A DNA stretch of 64,000 bases from Mycobacterium syngnathidarum (GTDB lineage Bacteria; Actinomycetota; Actinomycetes; Mycobacteriales; Mycobacteriaceae): assembly GCF_001942625.1 (NCBI RefSeq), contig NZ_MLCL01000039.1, positions 1-64,000 of the forward strand, written 5' to 3'. Numbering within the stretch: the stretch's first letter is position 1; each line of letters starts with the position of its first letter. A program made the translations under genes and the position numbers. The notes under the pieces were generated by a model, which saw only the letters and a program-made list of their open reading frames with translations, was not told the origin of the DNA and made no database searches. This document shows, piece by piece, positions 18,940-29,413 of this stretch.

Positions 18940-20016
18940 ATGGCCATTCGCGTGGCGATCGTCGGAACCGGAAACTGCGGCCGATTGGCCCTGATCCAGC
19001 TCATCGACGACCCCCGGTTCGAACTCGTCGCGGTGGGCACCTCGACCGAGGCGAAGGTCGGTCTGGACGCCGGCGAACTGGCCGGGCTGGGCGACGTCAC
19101 CGGGGTCACCGCCACGCTGGGCATCGATGCCGCGATCGCCGCCAAACCGGACTGCCTGGTGTACTGCGCGATGGGTGACACCCGCCCCATGGAAGCCACC
19201 CGCGATGTGATGGCCGCACTGGCTGCCGGGATCAACGTGGTCGGCTCGGCCCCGGGCGGCCTGCAATTCCCCTGGGGCGCCATGCCGGAGAAGGCCATCG
19301 CACGGGTGGAAGAAGCTGCTCAGGCGGGCAATTCAAGCGTGTTCATCACCGGTGTCGACCCCGGGTTCGCCACCGACCTGGTGCCGTTCGCGATCGCTGG
19401 CACATGTCAGCGCGTCGATCAGATCAAGACCATGGAGATCGCCGACTACGCCACCTATGACGGCAGCGAGGTGATGTCGATCGTCATGGGATTCGGCAAT
19501 CCGATCGACCAGCCCGGAATGTTGTTTCTCCCCGGAATCCTCAGCGCCGCTTGGGGGACCGCGATCCGGATGCTCGCCGCCGGACTGGGCGTCGAAGTCG
19601 AAGACATCACCGAGCACTACGAGTTGGAACCCGCGCCCGAGGACATCGAGGTCGCGACCGGCGTCATCGCCAAGGGCACGGTGGCGGCGATGCGCTTCCA
19701 GATCAACGGCATGGTCGGCGGTAAGCCGGTGATCGTCGTCGAACACGTCACCCGGGTGCGTGCGGACCTGCGACCGGACTGGGCGCAACCGGCCCAGCCC
19801 GGCGGCTCCTACCGCGTCGAGATCACCGGCGAGCCGTCATATGTCGTGGACATCTGCCCGACCAGCGATCGAGGCGACCACAACCACGCCGCGATCGTGG
19901 CGGCGGCCGGGCGCATCGTCAACGCCATCCCCGACGTGGTGGCCGCCGAGCCGGGCATTCGCACCACCCTGGACCTGCCGCTGGTGACCGGCAAGGGACT
20001 CCACAAGCTCGGCTAA
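18940..20016 (+). CDS. NAD(P)-binding dehydrogenase, DapB / diaminopentanoate dehydrogenase-like
   Basis: The 358-residue protein has an N-terminal Rossmann motif VAIVGTGNCGRLAL (6-19) and a dihydrodipicolinate-reductase-like catalytic half. Mycobacterial members of this group are numerous and mostly uncharacterised. GAGGAG precedes the ATG. It is divergent from the SDR gene across a perfect KstR-type box, so it is probably derepressed by sterol catabolites, and a step on a steroid-derived acid or ketone is plausible but unproven. It is not the housekeeping lysine-pathway DapB, which is shorter (about 245 residues). Confidence 0.78.
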   Translation: MAIRVAIVGTGNCGRLALIQLIDDPRFELVAVGTSTEAKVGLDAGELAGLGDVTGVTATLGIDAAIAAKPDCLVYCAMGDTRPMEATRDVMAALAAGINVVGSAPGGLQFPWGAMPEKAIARVEEAAQAGNSSVFITGVDPGFATDLVPFAIAGTCQRVDQIKTMEIADYATYDGSEVMSIVMGFGNPIDQPGMLFLPGILSAAWGTAIRMLAAGLGVEVEDITEHYELEPAPEDIEVATGVIAKGTVAAMRFQINGMVGGKPVIVVEHVTRVRADLRPDWAQPAQPGGSYRVEITGEPSYVVDICPTSDRGDHNHAAIVAAAGRIVNAIPDVVAAEPGIRTTLDLPLVTGKGLHKLG

Positions 20017-20774
20017 GCCCCGGGCCGGAGCCGCCGATCCCGACGCCGGCTGCCGGGACGCGGAACCGTGAGCACCGGCCAACCGTGGTCGGTCGCGGCC
20101 GAGGCCAGCCCCGGCCTCGGGTTCACGGGCCGCGGATGGCCCACCAACCGCATGAGTGCCCCGTCCTCGTCGCCGTCGGCGTAGAAATAGCAGTGCGCCA
20201 TGTCGATCTGCTCGGCCCGACAGAACGTCTGTACCGCAATGGCCTTGCGCGCACCCCAGATGATCGGCTCGACGATGCCGCCGGTCAGCCTGCCCTCGCC
20301 GTCGGTCACGAAGTGATTGCACAGCACGTGGTCGATCCCGAGGTGTCGCGCGACCGGCTCGGCATGGATGGTCAGAGCCGAGGAGCTCAGCACCACGGTG
20401 TGGCCGCGGTCCTGGTGCCGACGCACCACCTCCCGCATGTGCGGATAGACCCGCTGTGCGATCCGGTTCTGGAAGAGGTACTCCCCCAGCTCGTCGAGTT
20501 CGAGCAGGGATTCGCCCCGCAGGTACCCGGCGGCCCGCACCAGGAGCCGCTCGAACGGCATCCGGCCGATCCGATAGCGCACGGAGGCTTCGACGATCCC
20601 GAGGATCTCGCCGGCAGCAGCCTGCCGCTGCCGAATGCGATGGCCGGCGTGCGCCGTCGCGGTGAATCCGTCCACCAGGGTGCCGTCGAGGTCGAAGAAC
20701 GCGCCCACCTGCGATCCCCCCGGCCCGGACCCGATTTCCTCGAGTGACTCGGGTGGCGACAAGGTGCGGCCCAT
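20013..20774 (-). CDS. HAD-IB family phosphatase (SerB-like)
   Basis: The 253-residue hydrolase has HAD motif I FFDLDGTLVDGF near residue 26, motif II VVLSSSALT, and motif III/IV YADGDEDGALM. These are the features of the phosphoserine-phosphatase-like subclass IB with a helical cap. Similar domains are found fused to acyltransferases in mycobacteria; here it stands alone. The ATG at 20774 is preferred over starts inside the intergenic region. Its stop overlaps the preceding plus-strand stop by 4 nt. The C-terminus is strongly basic (GSRRRDRRLR). The substrate is unknown. Confidence 0.82.
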   Translation of the reverse strand: MGRTLSPPESLEEIGSGPGGSQVGAFFDLDGTLVDGFTATAHAGHRIRQRQAAAGEILGIVEASVRYRIGRMPFERLLVRAAGYLRGESLLELDELGEYLFQNRIAQRVYPHMREVVRRHQDRGHTVVLSSSALTIHAEPVARHLGIDHVLCNHFVTDGEGRLTGGIVEPIIWGARKAIAVQTFCRAEQIDMAHCYFYADGDEDGALMRLVGHPRPVNPRPGLASAATDHGWPVLTVPRPGSRRRDRRLRPGA

Positions 20775-20830
20775 GGGGCTACTAAACCAAGCCGCCACGA
20801 CAATCGGCCAGTCGAGACTAGAAATGGGGC

Positions 20831-21196
20831 ATGGCCCCAACCGCACACTGCATCGGGATCAAGGACGTCGCGGCCGTCATCGCCACCGGACGATTCGAGG
20901 AGGCGAGGGCCTGGTACACCCGATTGCTCGACCGCGAACCCGACCTGGAACCCGTTCCGGGAGTCGCCGAATGGCAGCTGACCGCGACCGCGTGGCTACA
21001 GGTCGTCACCGATCCTGGCCGCGCCGGGCGATCGGCCGTCAGATGCGGGGTCGACGAACTGGACACCACCGCCGCGTGGCTGCGCGACAACGGTGTCAGT
21101 GTCACAGAGCCGCAGGTCATCGCCGACATGGTCGCCGTCATCGATGTCGCCGATCCAGATGGAAATGAGGTGTCGTTCGTGGCCGAGCTCGCGTGA
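20831..21196 (+). CDS. VOC (glyoxalase/dioxygenase superfamily) protein
   Basis: A 121-residue, single-module vicinal-oxygen-chelate protein built from beta-alpha-beta-beta-beta units, with FEEARAWYTRLL early and VADPDGNEVSFVAE at the end. The terminal Glu is a usual metal ligand. TAGAAA lies 6 nt before the ATG, possibly a -10 for a leaderless transcript. The function cannot be set; VOC proteins include lyases, dioxygenases and drug-binding proteins. Confidence 0.75.
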   Translation: MAPTAHCIGIKDVAAVIATGRFEEARAWYTRLLDREPDLEPVPGVAEWQLTATAWLQVVTDPGRAGRSAVRCGVDELDTTAAWLRDNGVSVTEPQVIADMVAVIDVADPDGNEVSFVAELA

Positions 21197-21240
21197 ATGT
21201 GCCGGGTCCCGGTCCAAAACCACCCATGGTGGTACTAAAC

Positions 21241-21254
21241 TAGAACACGTTTCA
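21241..21254. promoter_or_regulatory. KstR-type operator (perfect) upstream of nitronate monooxygenase
   Basis: TAGAACACGTTTCA matches TnnAACnnGTTnnA fully and sits 63 nt before the ATG at 21318, in the non-coding gap after the VOC gene. Confidence 0.75.
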
Positions 21255-21317
21255 CTTCTGTCCGGGCCGGATCGGCCGAGGACTCTCAAACCGCACCGTC
21301 ACTTCAAGGAGTTCCGA

Positions 21318-22448
21318 ATGCACACCGCACTCTGCGACGAGCTGGGGATCGAATTCCCGATCTTCGCGTTCACCCACTGTCGCGACGTTGTCGTGGCCGT
21401 CAGCAAGGCCGGCGGTTTCGGCGTCCTGGGCGCCGTGGGCTTCACGCCCGAGCAGCTGGAGATCGAGCTCAACTGGATCGACGAGCACATCGGCGACCAC
21501 CCCTACGGCGTCGACATCGTCATCCCCAACAAGTACGAGGGCATGGACGCCAACATGTCCGCCGATGAACTCAAGGGCATGCTGCAGTCCCTGGTGCCCC
21601 AGGAGCACCTCGAGTTCGCCCGCAAGATCCTCGCCGACCACGGCGTGCCGGTCGAGCACAGCGACGACGATGCGCTGCAGCTTCTCGGCTGGACCGAGGC
21701 CACCGCGACCCCGCAGGTGGAAATCGCCCTCAAGCATCCCAAGATGACGCTGATCGCCAATGCGCTCGGCACCCCGCCGCCCGACATGATCAAGCGCATC
21801 CACGACGAAGGCCGCAAGGTCGCGGCGCTGTGCGGATCGCCGTCACAGGCCCGCAAGCATGCCGACGCCGGTGTCGACATCATCATCGCCCAGGGCGGCG
21901 AGGCCGGTGGGCACAGTGGCGAGGTGGGCTCGATCGTGTTGTGGCCACAGGTGGTCAAGGAGGTCGCTCCGGTTCCGGTGCTGGCGGCCGGTGGTATCGG
22001 CAGCGGTCAGCAGATCGCCGCCGCACTTGCACTCGGCGCGCAGGGCGCCTGGACCGGATCCCAGTGGGTCATGGTCGAGGAGTCCGAGCACACCGCGCAG
22101 CAGCACGCCGCCTACGCCAAGGCCAGCAGCCGCGACACCGTGCGCAGCCGCTCGTTCACCGGCAAGCCGGCCCGCATGCTGCGCAACGACTGGACCGAAG
22201 CGTGGGAGAACCCGGAAAACCCGAAGCCGCTCGGCATGCCGTTGCAGTACATGGTGTCCGGAATGGCCGTGGCCGCCACGCACAAGTACCCGAACGAGAG
22301 TGTCGACGTCGCGTTCAACCCGGTGGGTCAGGTGGTCGGCCAGTTCACCAAGGTCGAGAAGACCTCCGCGGTGATCGAACGCTGGGTTCAGGAATACCTG
22401 GAGGCCACGGGCACCCTCAACGCCCTCAACGAGGCCGCCGGGGTCTGA
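21318..22448 (+). CDS. Nitronate monooxygenase family flavoprotein
   Basis: The 376-residue FMN-dependent TIM-barrel enzyme belongs to the 2-nitropropane dioxygenase / nitronate monooxygenase family. The N-terminus has the usual FPIFAFTHCRDVVVAVSKAGG, followed by the FMN-phosphate motifs IIIAQGGEAGGHSG and VLAAGGIGSGQQIAAALALGA. AAGGAG (21306-21311) sits 6 nt before the ATG at 21318. From memory it corresponds to Rv1894c of M. tuberculosis, reported among KstR-controlled genes; the perfect KstR-type box upstream agrees. True nitronate activity is not assured; a steroid or acyl-CoA oxidation role is possible. A strong hairpin terminator follows. Confidence 0.87.
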   Translation: MHTALCDELGIEFPIFAFTHCRDVVVAVSKAGGFGVLGAVGFTPEQLEIELNWIDEHIGDHPYGVDIVIPNKYEGMDANMSADELKGMLQSLVPQEHLEFARKILADHGVPVEHSDDDALQLLGWTEATATPQVEIALKHPKMTLIANALGTPPPDMIKRIHDEGRKVAALCGSPSQARKHADAGVDIIIAQGGEAGGHSGEVGSIVLWPQVVKEVAPVPVLAAGGIGSGQQIAAALALGAQGAWTGSQWVMVEESEHTAQQHAAYAKASSRDTVRSRSFTGKPARMLRNDWTEAWENPENPKPLGMPLQYMVSGMAVAATHKYPNESVDVAFNPVGQVVGQFTKVEKTSAVIERWVQEYLEATGTLNALNEAAGV

Positions 22449-22529
22449 TCGAGGCCGCCGGCGGCGGGTTCCCCATCGCCGGCGGAGTGACTGGACCCGA
22501 TCTGGGGTCGACCACCAATTAGGCAATTA

Positions 22530-22570
22530 GGCCGAGGATTGCGGTCAGCATGTAGCCGCAATCCTCGGCC
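22530..22570 (+). terminator. Perfect 15-bp stem-loop terminator
   Basis: GGCCGAGGATTGCGG (22530-22544) pairs perfectly with 22556-22570 around an 11-nt loop. It lies 82 nt after the nitronate monooxygenase stop. The downstream TTGTCGTCCC is only weakly T-rich, which is usual for mycobacterial intrinsic terminators. Confidence 0.75.
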
Positions 22571-22618
22571 TTGTCGTCCCCCTGCCGAGGGCATCGCTCG
22601 AAGGTGTAGACCGATGCC

Positions 22619-22652
22619 CGTCGATTATGTATGTTTCTATACATAATCGACG
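22619..22652. promoter_or_regulatory. 14-bp-arm palindromic operator of the TetR gene
   Basis: CGTCGATTATGTAT (22619-22632) and its perfect inverse (22639-22652) flank a 6-nt spacer. This AT-rich palindrome directly precedes the ribosome-binding site of the TetR gene (GGAAGG, 22652-22657) and contains TATACAT, which could be part of a -10 element. It is the likely auto-regulatory site for the TetR-molybdoenzyme operon. Confidence 0.8.
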
Positions 22653-22663
22653 GAAGGCACCCG

Positions 22664-23229
22664 GTGACCAGTCCTCGTGAACGCATGGTGGCCTCGGCCG
22701 CACTGTTGATCCGTGAGCGCGGCGCGCACCCGACTGCGATCGCCGACGTGCTCGCCCACAGCGGCGCACCGCGCGGATCGGCCTATCACTACTTTCCCGG
22801 CGGGCGCGGCCAGCTGCTCTGCGAGGCCATCGATTACGCCAGCGATCAGGTGGCCGCACGGATCGACAAGGCCGACAGCGCGGCGGCGTTGCTCGACGCC
22901 ATGATCGCCGGGTTTCGTAAACAGTTGTCCGCCAGCAATTTCCGAGCCGGCTGCCCGATCGTTGCAGTCGCGGTAGAGGCGGGAGATCCCGGCCCGGCCG
23001 AGAACGCCGCACTCGATCGGGCGGGAGCCGCCTTCACCCGGTGGACCGGCCAGATCACCCGCCGGCTGACCGACGACGGAGTGCCCGCCGGGCGCGCCGA
23101 GGAACTGGCAACACTGATCATGACTGCCATCGAAGGCGCGGTGGTGATGGCGCGGGCCACTCGCGACGTCAAACCACTCGAGAAGATCCACCGCCAACTT
23201 CGTGCACTCCTGCCGGAAGGAACATCGTC

Positions 23230-23233
<4 letters not shown>
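22664..23233 (+). CDS. TetR/AcrR family regulator (LmrA/YxaF-like)
   Basis: A 189-residue repressor. The N-terminal HTH (ERMVASAALLIRERGAHPTAIADVLAHSG, then PRGSAYHYFPGG as recognition helix) is followed by a ligand-binding domain of the LmrA/YxaF subgroup with CPIVAVAVEAGD. The GTG at 22664 has GGAAGG 6 nt upstream; an ATG at 22631 would lie inside the operator palindrome. It overlaps the molybdoenzyme gene by ATGA (4 nt), so the two are translationally coupled, and the perfect palindrome upstream probably makes the operon self-regulated. Confidence 0.87.
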
Positions 23234-25479
<2,246 letters not shown>

Positions 25480-25494
25480 TCAGCTGCCCGGCAC

Positions 25495-26028
25495 TCAGGG
25501 TGCGGGAACGGGGGCCGGAACCGGCGGAGGCGGAGCAACCGGTCCGGCGGGCAACGGTGCGGTCGCGGGCAGCGGTGCGACCGCGGGCGCCGGGGCCGGC
25601 GCCTCGGGCGCGATCGGTACGTTCGGGCCGGGCACCTGGTTGGGAACGGGCGTGTTCATGCCGCGTTGCGCCAGCCCGAGAATCAGCGCTTCCTTGCCAC
25701 TGATCTCCTGGCTCTGCACCGCGTGCCACAGATCCTTGAGGTAGCTCAGGTTCGGGGACTCGGTGCCCTGCCCGGTGGGATCCATCGTCGAGCCGGGCGG
25801 CAGTGCCTCGGGGCTCGCCAGGTGCGGGGTGCCCGCCACCTCACCAGGAGCTGGTGGCGCCCCCGGATCCGAACCCGCGGCCTGCGGCGCTGGTACCGGC
25901 GCCGGTGCGGGCGGTGCCGGCGGACTGGCCGGCTCCGCGGCCGCCGCGGCGGCCACCGACAACGCAACGATGGGACCTGACACACAGCATGCGAAGACAG
26001 TCGTCAACCTTCGAATGTCGACATGCAT
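25495..26028 (-). CDS. Secreted proline/alanine-rich protein
   Basis: A 177-residue product with a signal peptide (HVDIRRLTTVF, hydrophobic core to about residue 32, AAAAAAEPASPP cleavage region). The body is rich in Pro and Ala at both ends, around a central, more ordered segment (SYLKDLWHAVQSQEISGKEALILGL, about 95-120). The ATG at 26028 has GGGAGG about 8 nt upstream. The family is unknown; such proteins in mycobacteria are typically in the cell wall. It is divergent from the CYP125-like gene. Confidence 0.72.
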   Translation of the reverse strand: MHVDIRRLTTVFACCVSGPIVALSVAAAAAAEPASPPAPPAPAPVPAPQAAGSDPGAPPAPGEVAGTPHLASPEALPPGSTMDPTGQGTESPNLSYLKDLWHAVQSQEISGKEALILGLAQRGMNTPVPNQVPGPNVPIAPEAPAPAPAVAPLPATAPLPAGPVAPPPPVPAPVPAP

Positions 26029-26114
26029 CTGGGTAACCTCCCGCTGTTGCTTCAGGGACAGATGGTAACGCTGAGTGCATCGTCGCGCTCGTCCAACCGT
26101 TACAGCACAGGGAT

Positions 26115-26128
26115 CAGAACACGTTCCA
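26115..26128. promoter_or_regulatory. KstR-type operator (one mismatch) upstream of the CYP125 paralogue
   Basis: CAGAACACGTTCCA matches TnnAACnnGTTnnA at seven of eight defined positions (C for the first T). It lies 108 nt before the P450 ATG and 87 nt from the divergent secreted-protein gene. Confidence 0.6.
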
Positions 26129-26236
26129 ATACCAACGATGCGGGAGTTTCTCCCAACCCGCTCCATAGCGCCCCACCTGTGGTGTAGCAATGGCTTTACG
26201 CCACTACACAACGTCGTCGCGAGGAGCGCCAACGCC

Positions 26237-27484
26237 ATGCCGACTCTGAACCTTCCGCCCGGATTCGATTTCACCGATCCCGACATCTACGCCGAACGAC
26301 TGCCGGTCGAGGAACTCGCGGAGATGCGCAGACTGGCCCCGATCTGGTGGAACGAACAGCCGAAAGGCCAAGGGGGGTTCGACGACGGCGGGTTCTGGGT
26401 CGTCACCAAGCACAAAGACGTCAAAGAGGTGTCGCTGCGCAGCGATGTGTTCTCCAGCCAGGAGAAGACCGCCCTGCCGCGCTATCGGGAGGGCAGCGTC
26501 CAACAGCAGATCGACCAGGGCAAGTTCGTGTTGCTCAACATGGACGCCCCCCATCACACCCACCTGCGCAAGATCATCTCGCGCGCCTTCACGCCACGCG
26601 CGGTCGAACGCCTGCGTGCCGACCTCGCCGAGCGCGCCCGAACGATCGTCGAGACGGCCGCCGCCGAAGGCTCGGGAGATTTCGTCGAACAGGTGTCGTG
26701 CGAACTGCCGCTCCAGGCGATCGCCGGGCTCATGGGCGTGCCGCAGGAGGACCGTAAGAAGCTGTTCGACTGGTCCAACCAGATGGTCGGCGATCAGGAC
26801 CCGGAGTTCGCCTCCAACGATGCGATCAGCGCTTCGGTCGAACTGATCATGTACGGGATGCAGATGGCCGCCGAGCGGACGAAGAACCCCGGCGAGGATC
26901 TGGTCTCCAAGCTCCTGCAGGCCGATGTCGAGGGGCACAAGCTCTCCGACGACGAGTTCGGCTTCTTCGTGATCCTGCTCGCCGTGGCGGGCAACGAGAC
27001 CACCCGCAACTCCATCACCCAGGGCATGATGGCGTTCGCCGATCACCCTGACCAATGGGAGTTGTTCAAGCGGGAGCGGCCGGCGACGGCCGCGGACGAG
27101 ATCGTGCGGTGGGCCACCCCGGTGACCTCATTTCAGCGCACGGCGCTGCAGGACACCGAGCTGGCCGGTGTGCCGATCAAGAAAGGCCAGCGGGTGGTGA
27201 TGTTCTACCGCTCGGCCAATTTCGACGAAGAGGTGTTCGACGACCCGTACAGTTTCGACATCTTGCGTGATCCCAACCCGCACGTGGGATTCGGTGGGAC
27301 CGGCGCGCACTACTGCATCGGCGCGAACCTCGCCAGGATGACCATCGACCTGATCTTCAACGCGATCGCCGACGGGATGCCCGACCTGACCCCGTTGTCG
27401 GCGCCCGAACGGCTGCGGTCGGGCTGGCTGAACGGAATCAAACACTGGCAGGTGGATTACCGCGGCCGCTCGGATAATCGATGA
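26237..27484 (+). CDS. cyp125: Cytochrome P450 CYP125 family (steroid C26/27-hydroxylase type)
   Basis: The 415-residue P450 is closely similar, as I recall it, to CYP125A1: LPPGFDFTDPDIYAERLPVEE, QVSCELPLQAIA, I-helix AVAGNETTRNS, ExxR in DEIVRW, and heme loop FGGTGAHYCIGANLAR with the axial Cys. CYP125 enzymes oxidise the terminal side-chain carbon of cholesterol and cholestenone. GAGGAG (26221-26226) lies 10 nt before the ATG at 26237, giving a protein slightly shorter at the N-terminus than CYP125A1. Its position outside the main cholesterol cluster suggests a second copy, comparable to CYP125A4 of M. smegmatis. A near-perfect KstR box precedes it. Its 3' end overlaps the convergent gene by 47 nt. 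Confidence 0.9.
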   Translation: MPTLNLPPGFDFTDPDIYAERLPVEELAEMRRLAPIWWNEQPKGQGGFDDGGFWVVTKHKDVKEVSLRSDVFSSQEKTALPRYREGSVQQQIDQGKFVLLNMDAPHHTHLRKIISRAFTPRAVERLRADLAERARTIVETAAAEGSGDFVEQVSCELPLQAIAGLMGVPQEDRKKLFDWSNQMVGDQDPEFASNDAISASVELIMYGMQMAAERTKNPGEDLVSKLLQADVEGHKLSDDEFGFFVILLAVAGNETTRNSITQGMMAFADHPDQWELFKRERPATAADEIVRWATPVTSFQRTALQDTELAGVPIKKGQRVVMFYRSANFDEEVFDDPYSFDILRDPNPHVGFGGTGAHYCIGANLARMTIDLIFNAIADGMPDLTPLSAPERLRSGWLNGIKHWQVDYRGRSDNR

Positions 27485-27761
27485 TGGACCGCCAGTAGTC
27501 TTCCGGGATTTCGGTGTTGGACCGCAGCACGATCGCCAGGCCGGTAGCCATCGCGATGCCGAGTACTCCGAGCCACAGGCCCGCGAGTGCGATCAAGGTC
27601 CAGAGCACCGTCGTCACCGCGGGCCACGGCGAGGCCAGGGCGAGCGCCGGCGCGAAGAAGAACCCGGTGCCGATGTAGGCGGCCGATCCGGACCGGTCGG
27701 CGGCCATCACGAAGTGCAGCCAGCGCGGGATCGACTGGGGTGACTGGGGCGGCTTACCCAT
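27438..27761 (-). CDS. Small membrane protein
   Basis: A 107-residue protein with two or three hydrophobic helices (about 30-95; the core includes FFFAPALALASPW and LIALAGLWLGVLGIAMATG) and a polar C-terminus (EDYWRSIIDYPSGRG). The ATG at 27761 follows AGGAGG at a spacing of about 6 nt, which sets the start. Its last 47 nt overlap the 3' end of the P450 gene on the other strand. No family is recognised. An XRE regulator is divergent about 100 nt away and could control it. Confidence 0.7.
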   Translation of the reverse strand: MGKPPQSPQSIPRWLHFVMAADRSGSAAYIGTGFFFAPALALASPWPAVTTVLWTLIALAGLWLGVLGIAMATGLAIVLRSNTEIPEDYWRSIIDYPSGRGNPPASV

Positions 27762-27865
27762 CTTTGCCTCCTGTAGGGGGTTCGACTCCAGCGTGGCCCG
27801 ACCGGGTAACCGGGGCAATTACCCCTCAGGTAGTGGTTATCTCGCAGGGTGTGCGTGAGACTCGG

Positions 27866-28642
27866 ATGGTGACGAGTGCGACCACCCAGACACCGATCGG
27901 CTCGCTGATGCGCGACTGGCGGCTGCGCCGCCGGATCAGTCAGCTGGAACTGGCCATCGAGGCCGATGTCTCGGCCCGTCATCTCAGCTTCATCGAGACC
28001 GGACGCTCGGTGCCGAGCCGGGCGATGGTTCTGCGACTGGCCGCGGCCCTCGAGGTGCCCCTGCGCGACCAGAATCAGCTGCTGCTGGCGGCGGGCCTGG
28101 CGCCGGTGTATGCCGAACGTACGCTGGACGATCCCGAGATGGCCGCGGTGCGCGACGGTGTCACACGGGTTTTGGACGCCTACAACCCTTTTCCTTGTGT
28201 GGTCGTCGATCGCACCTGGAACCTGCTGCGGGCCAACGCCGGTGCCGGCGTCATGCTGGAAGGCGTCGCGCCACACCTGTTGGCGCAACCCAACGCCCTG
28301 CGGATCACCCTGCACCCCGAGGGAATGGCTCCCCGCATCCGGAACCTCGCCGAGTGGCGCCACCACCTGATCAGCCGACTGCGCCGCGAGGTCACGGTGA
28401 GCGGGTCGGCCGAACTGGCGGACCTCCTCACCGAGATCGAGGCCTACCCGGGCGGCATGGAACCCGTGCGCGATCTCGGCGGAGTCGTCGTCCCACTGGA
28501 ACTCGCCACGCCCGACGGTACGGTGCTGACCTTCCTGAGCACCGTGACGACGTTCGGCACCGCGCTGGATCTGACCGCCGCGGAATTGAGCATCGAGGCG
28601 TTTCTTCCCGCGAACGCCGAGACCGAGGCCACGTTGCGCTGA
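27866..28642 (+). CDS. XRE-type regulator with MmyB-like (MLTR) ligand domain
   Basis: The 258-residue regulator has a Cro/C1 HTH at about 14-65 (MRDWRLRRRISQLELAIEAD; RHLSFIETGRSVPSRAM). It is followed by the MmyB-like ligand-binding domain (NPFPCVVVDRTWNLLRAN), proposed in the literature to bind fatty acids. Length and architecture fit the family. The start is ATG 27866, or GTG 27869. Its TGA stop lies at the edge of the FadR-type operator of the next gene. It probably regulates itself and a nearby membrane or lipid gene, such as the divergent 107-residue protein. Confidence 0.82.
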   Translation: MVTSATTQTPIGSLMRDWRLRRRISQLELAIEADVSARHLSFIETGRSVPSRAMVLRLAAALEVPLRDQNQLLLAAGLAPVYAERTLDDPEMAAVRDGVTRVLDAYNPFPCVVVDRTWNLLRANAGAGVMLEGVAPHLLAQPNALRITLHPEGMAPRIRNLAEWRHHLISRLRREVTVSGSAELADLLTEIEAYPGGMEPVRDLGGVVVPLELATPDGTVLTFLSTVTTFGTALDLTAAELSIEAFLPANAETEATLR

Positions 28643-28684
28643 GTGGTCTTACCACTTGACCTCTGACCGCACCGGGAGCAAGAT
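28642..28684 (+). promoter_or_regulatory. FadR/GntR operator and promoter
   Basis: AGTGGTCTTACCACT (28642-28656) is a perfect 6-bp inverted repeat containing TGGTnnnACCA, the operator type of FadR-subfamily GntR regulators. It abuts -35 TTGACC (28656-28661). After 17 nt comes -10 CAAGAT (28679-28684), 6 nt before the ATG at 28691, so the transcript is probably leaderless and self-repressed. Confidence 0.75.
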
Positions 28685-28690
28685 GTTCTC

Positions 28691-29413
28691 ATGGCGCTGC
28701 AACCGGTAAACCGCCGTTCCGTCCCCGAAGACGTGTTCGATCAGATCATCGACGAAGTGCTCAGTGGCCAGATGCAGCCTGGCGAGTCGTTACCCAGCGA
28801 ACGCCGACTGGCCGAGGTGCTCGGGGTGTCGCGCCCGGCCGTACGCGAGGCAATCAAGCGACTGACCGAGGCCGGTCTGGTCGAGGTCCGGCAAGGCGAC
28901 GCCACCACCGTGCGCGACTTCCGCAGGCATGCCGGTCTCGATCTGTTGCCCCGATTGCTTTTGCGTGCAGGCGAACTCGATGTCAGTGTGGTGCGCAGCA
29001 TCCTGGAGACCCGCTTACACAACGGACCCAAGGTCGCCGAGTTGGCTGCCGAGCGGGCCCCGGCCGAACTGATCGGGCCACTCGGCGAGACCGTGGAGTC
29101 CTTGGCAGCCGAACCGGATCCGGTCGAACAACAGCGCCGAGCACTGGCCTTCTGGGACCTCGTCGTCGACGGCGCCGACTCGATCGCATTCCGCTTGATG
29201 TACAACACCCTTCGGCAGACCTACGAGCCCGCGCTGCCGGCGCTGGCCACCATGATGGCCGCAGAGGTCGGTCGCCCGGACGCCTACCGGCGCATCGTCG
29301 AGGCGATCGCGGCGCACGACCCCCCAGCGGCCGGCCAGGCCGCTGCCGAACTGCTGGGGCCTGCCACCGATGCGCTCATGGACGCTCTCGACACCCTGGA
29401 GGAAACCCCATGA
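28691..29413 (+). CDS. GntR family regulator, FadR subfamily
   Basis: The 240-residue protein has an N-terminal winged helix ([44 protein letters not shown]) and a C-terminal all-helical FCD-like domain that binds organic acids or acyl-CoA. The perfect dyad over its -35 region argues for autoregulation. It overlaps the next gene, a membrane-bound hydroxylase, by ATGA. The two therefore form an operon, and the regulator probably senses the substrate or product of that enzyme or a lipid precursor. Confidence 0.88.
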   Translation: MALQPVNRRSVPEDVFDQIIDEVLSGQMQPGESLPSERRLAEVLGVSRPAVREAIKRLTEAGLVEVRQGDATTVRDFRRHAGLDLLPRLLLRAGELDVSVVRSILETRLHNGPKVAELAAERAPAELIGPLGETVESLAAEPDPVEQQRRALAFWDLVVDGADSIAFRLMYNTLRQTYEPALPALATMMAAEVGRPDAYRRIVEAIAAHDPPAAGQAAAELLGPATDALMDALDTLEETP

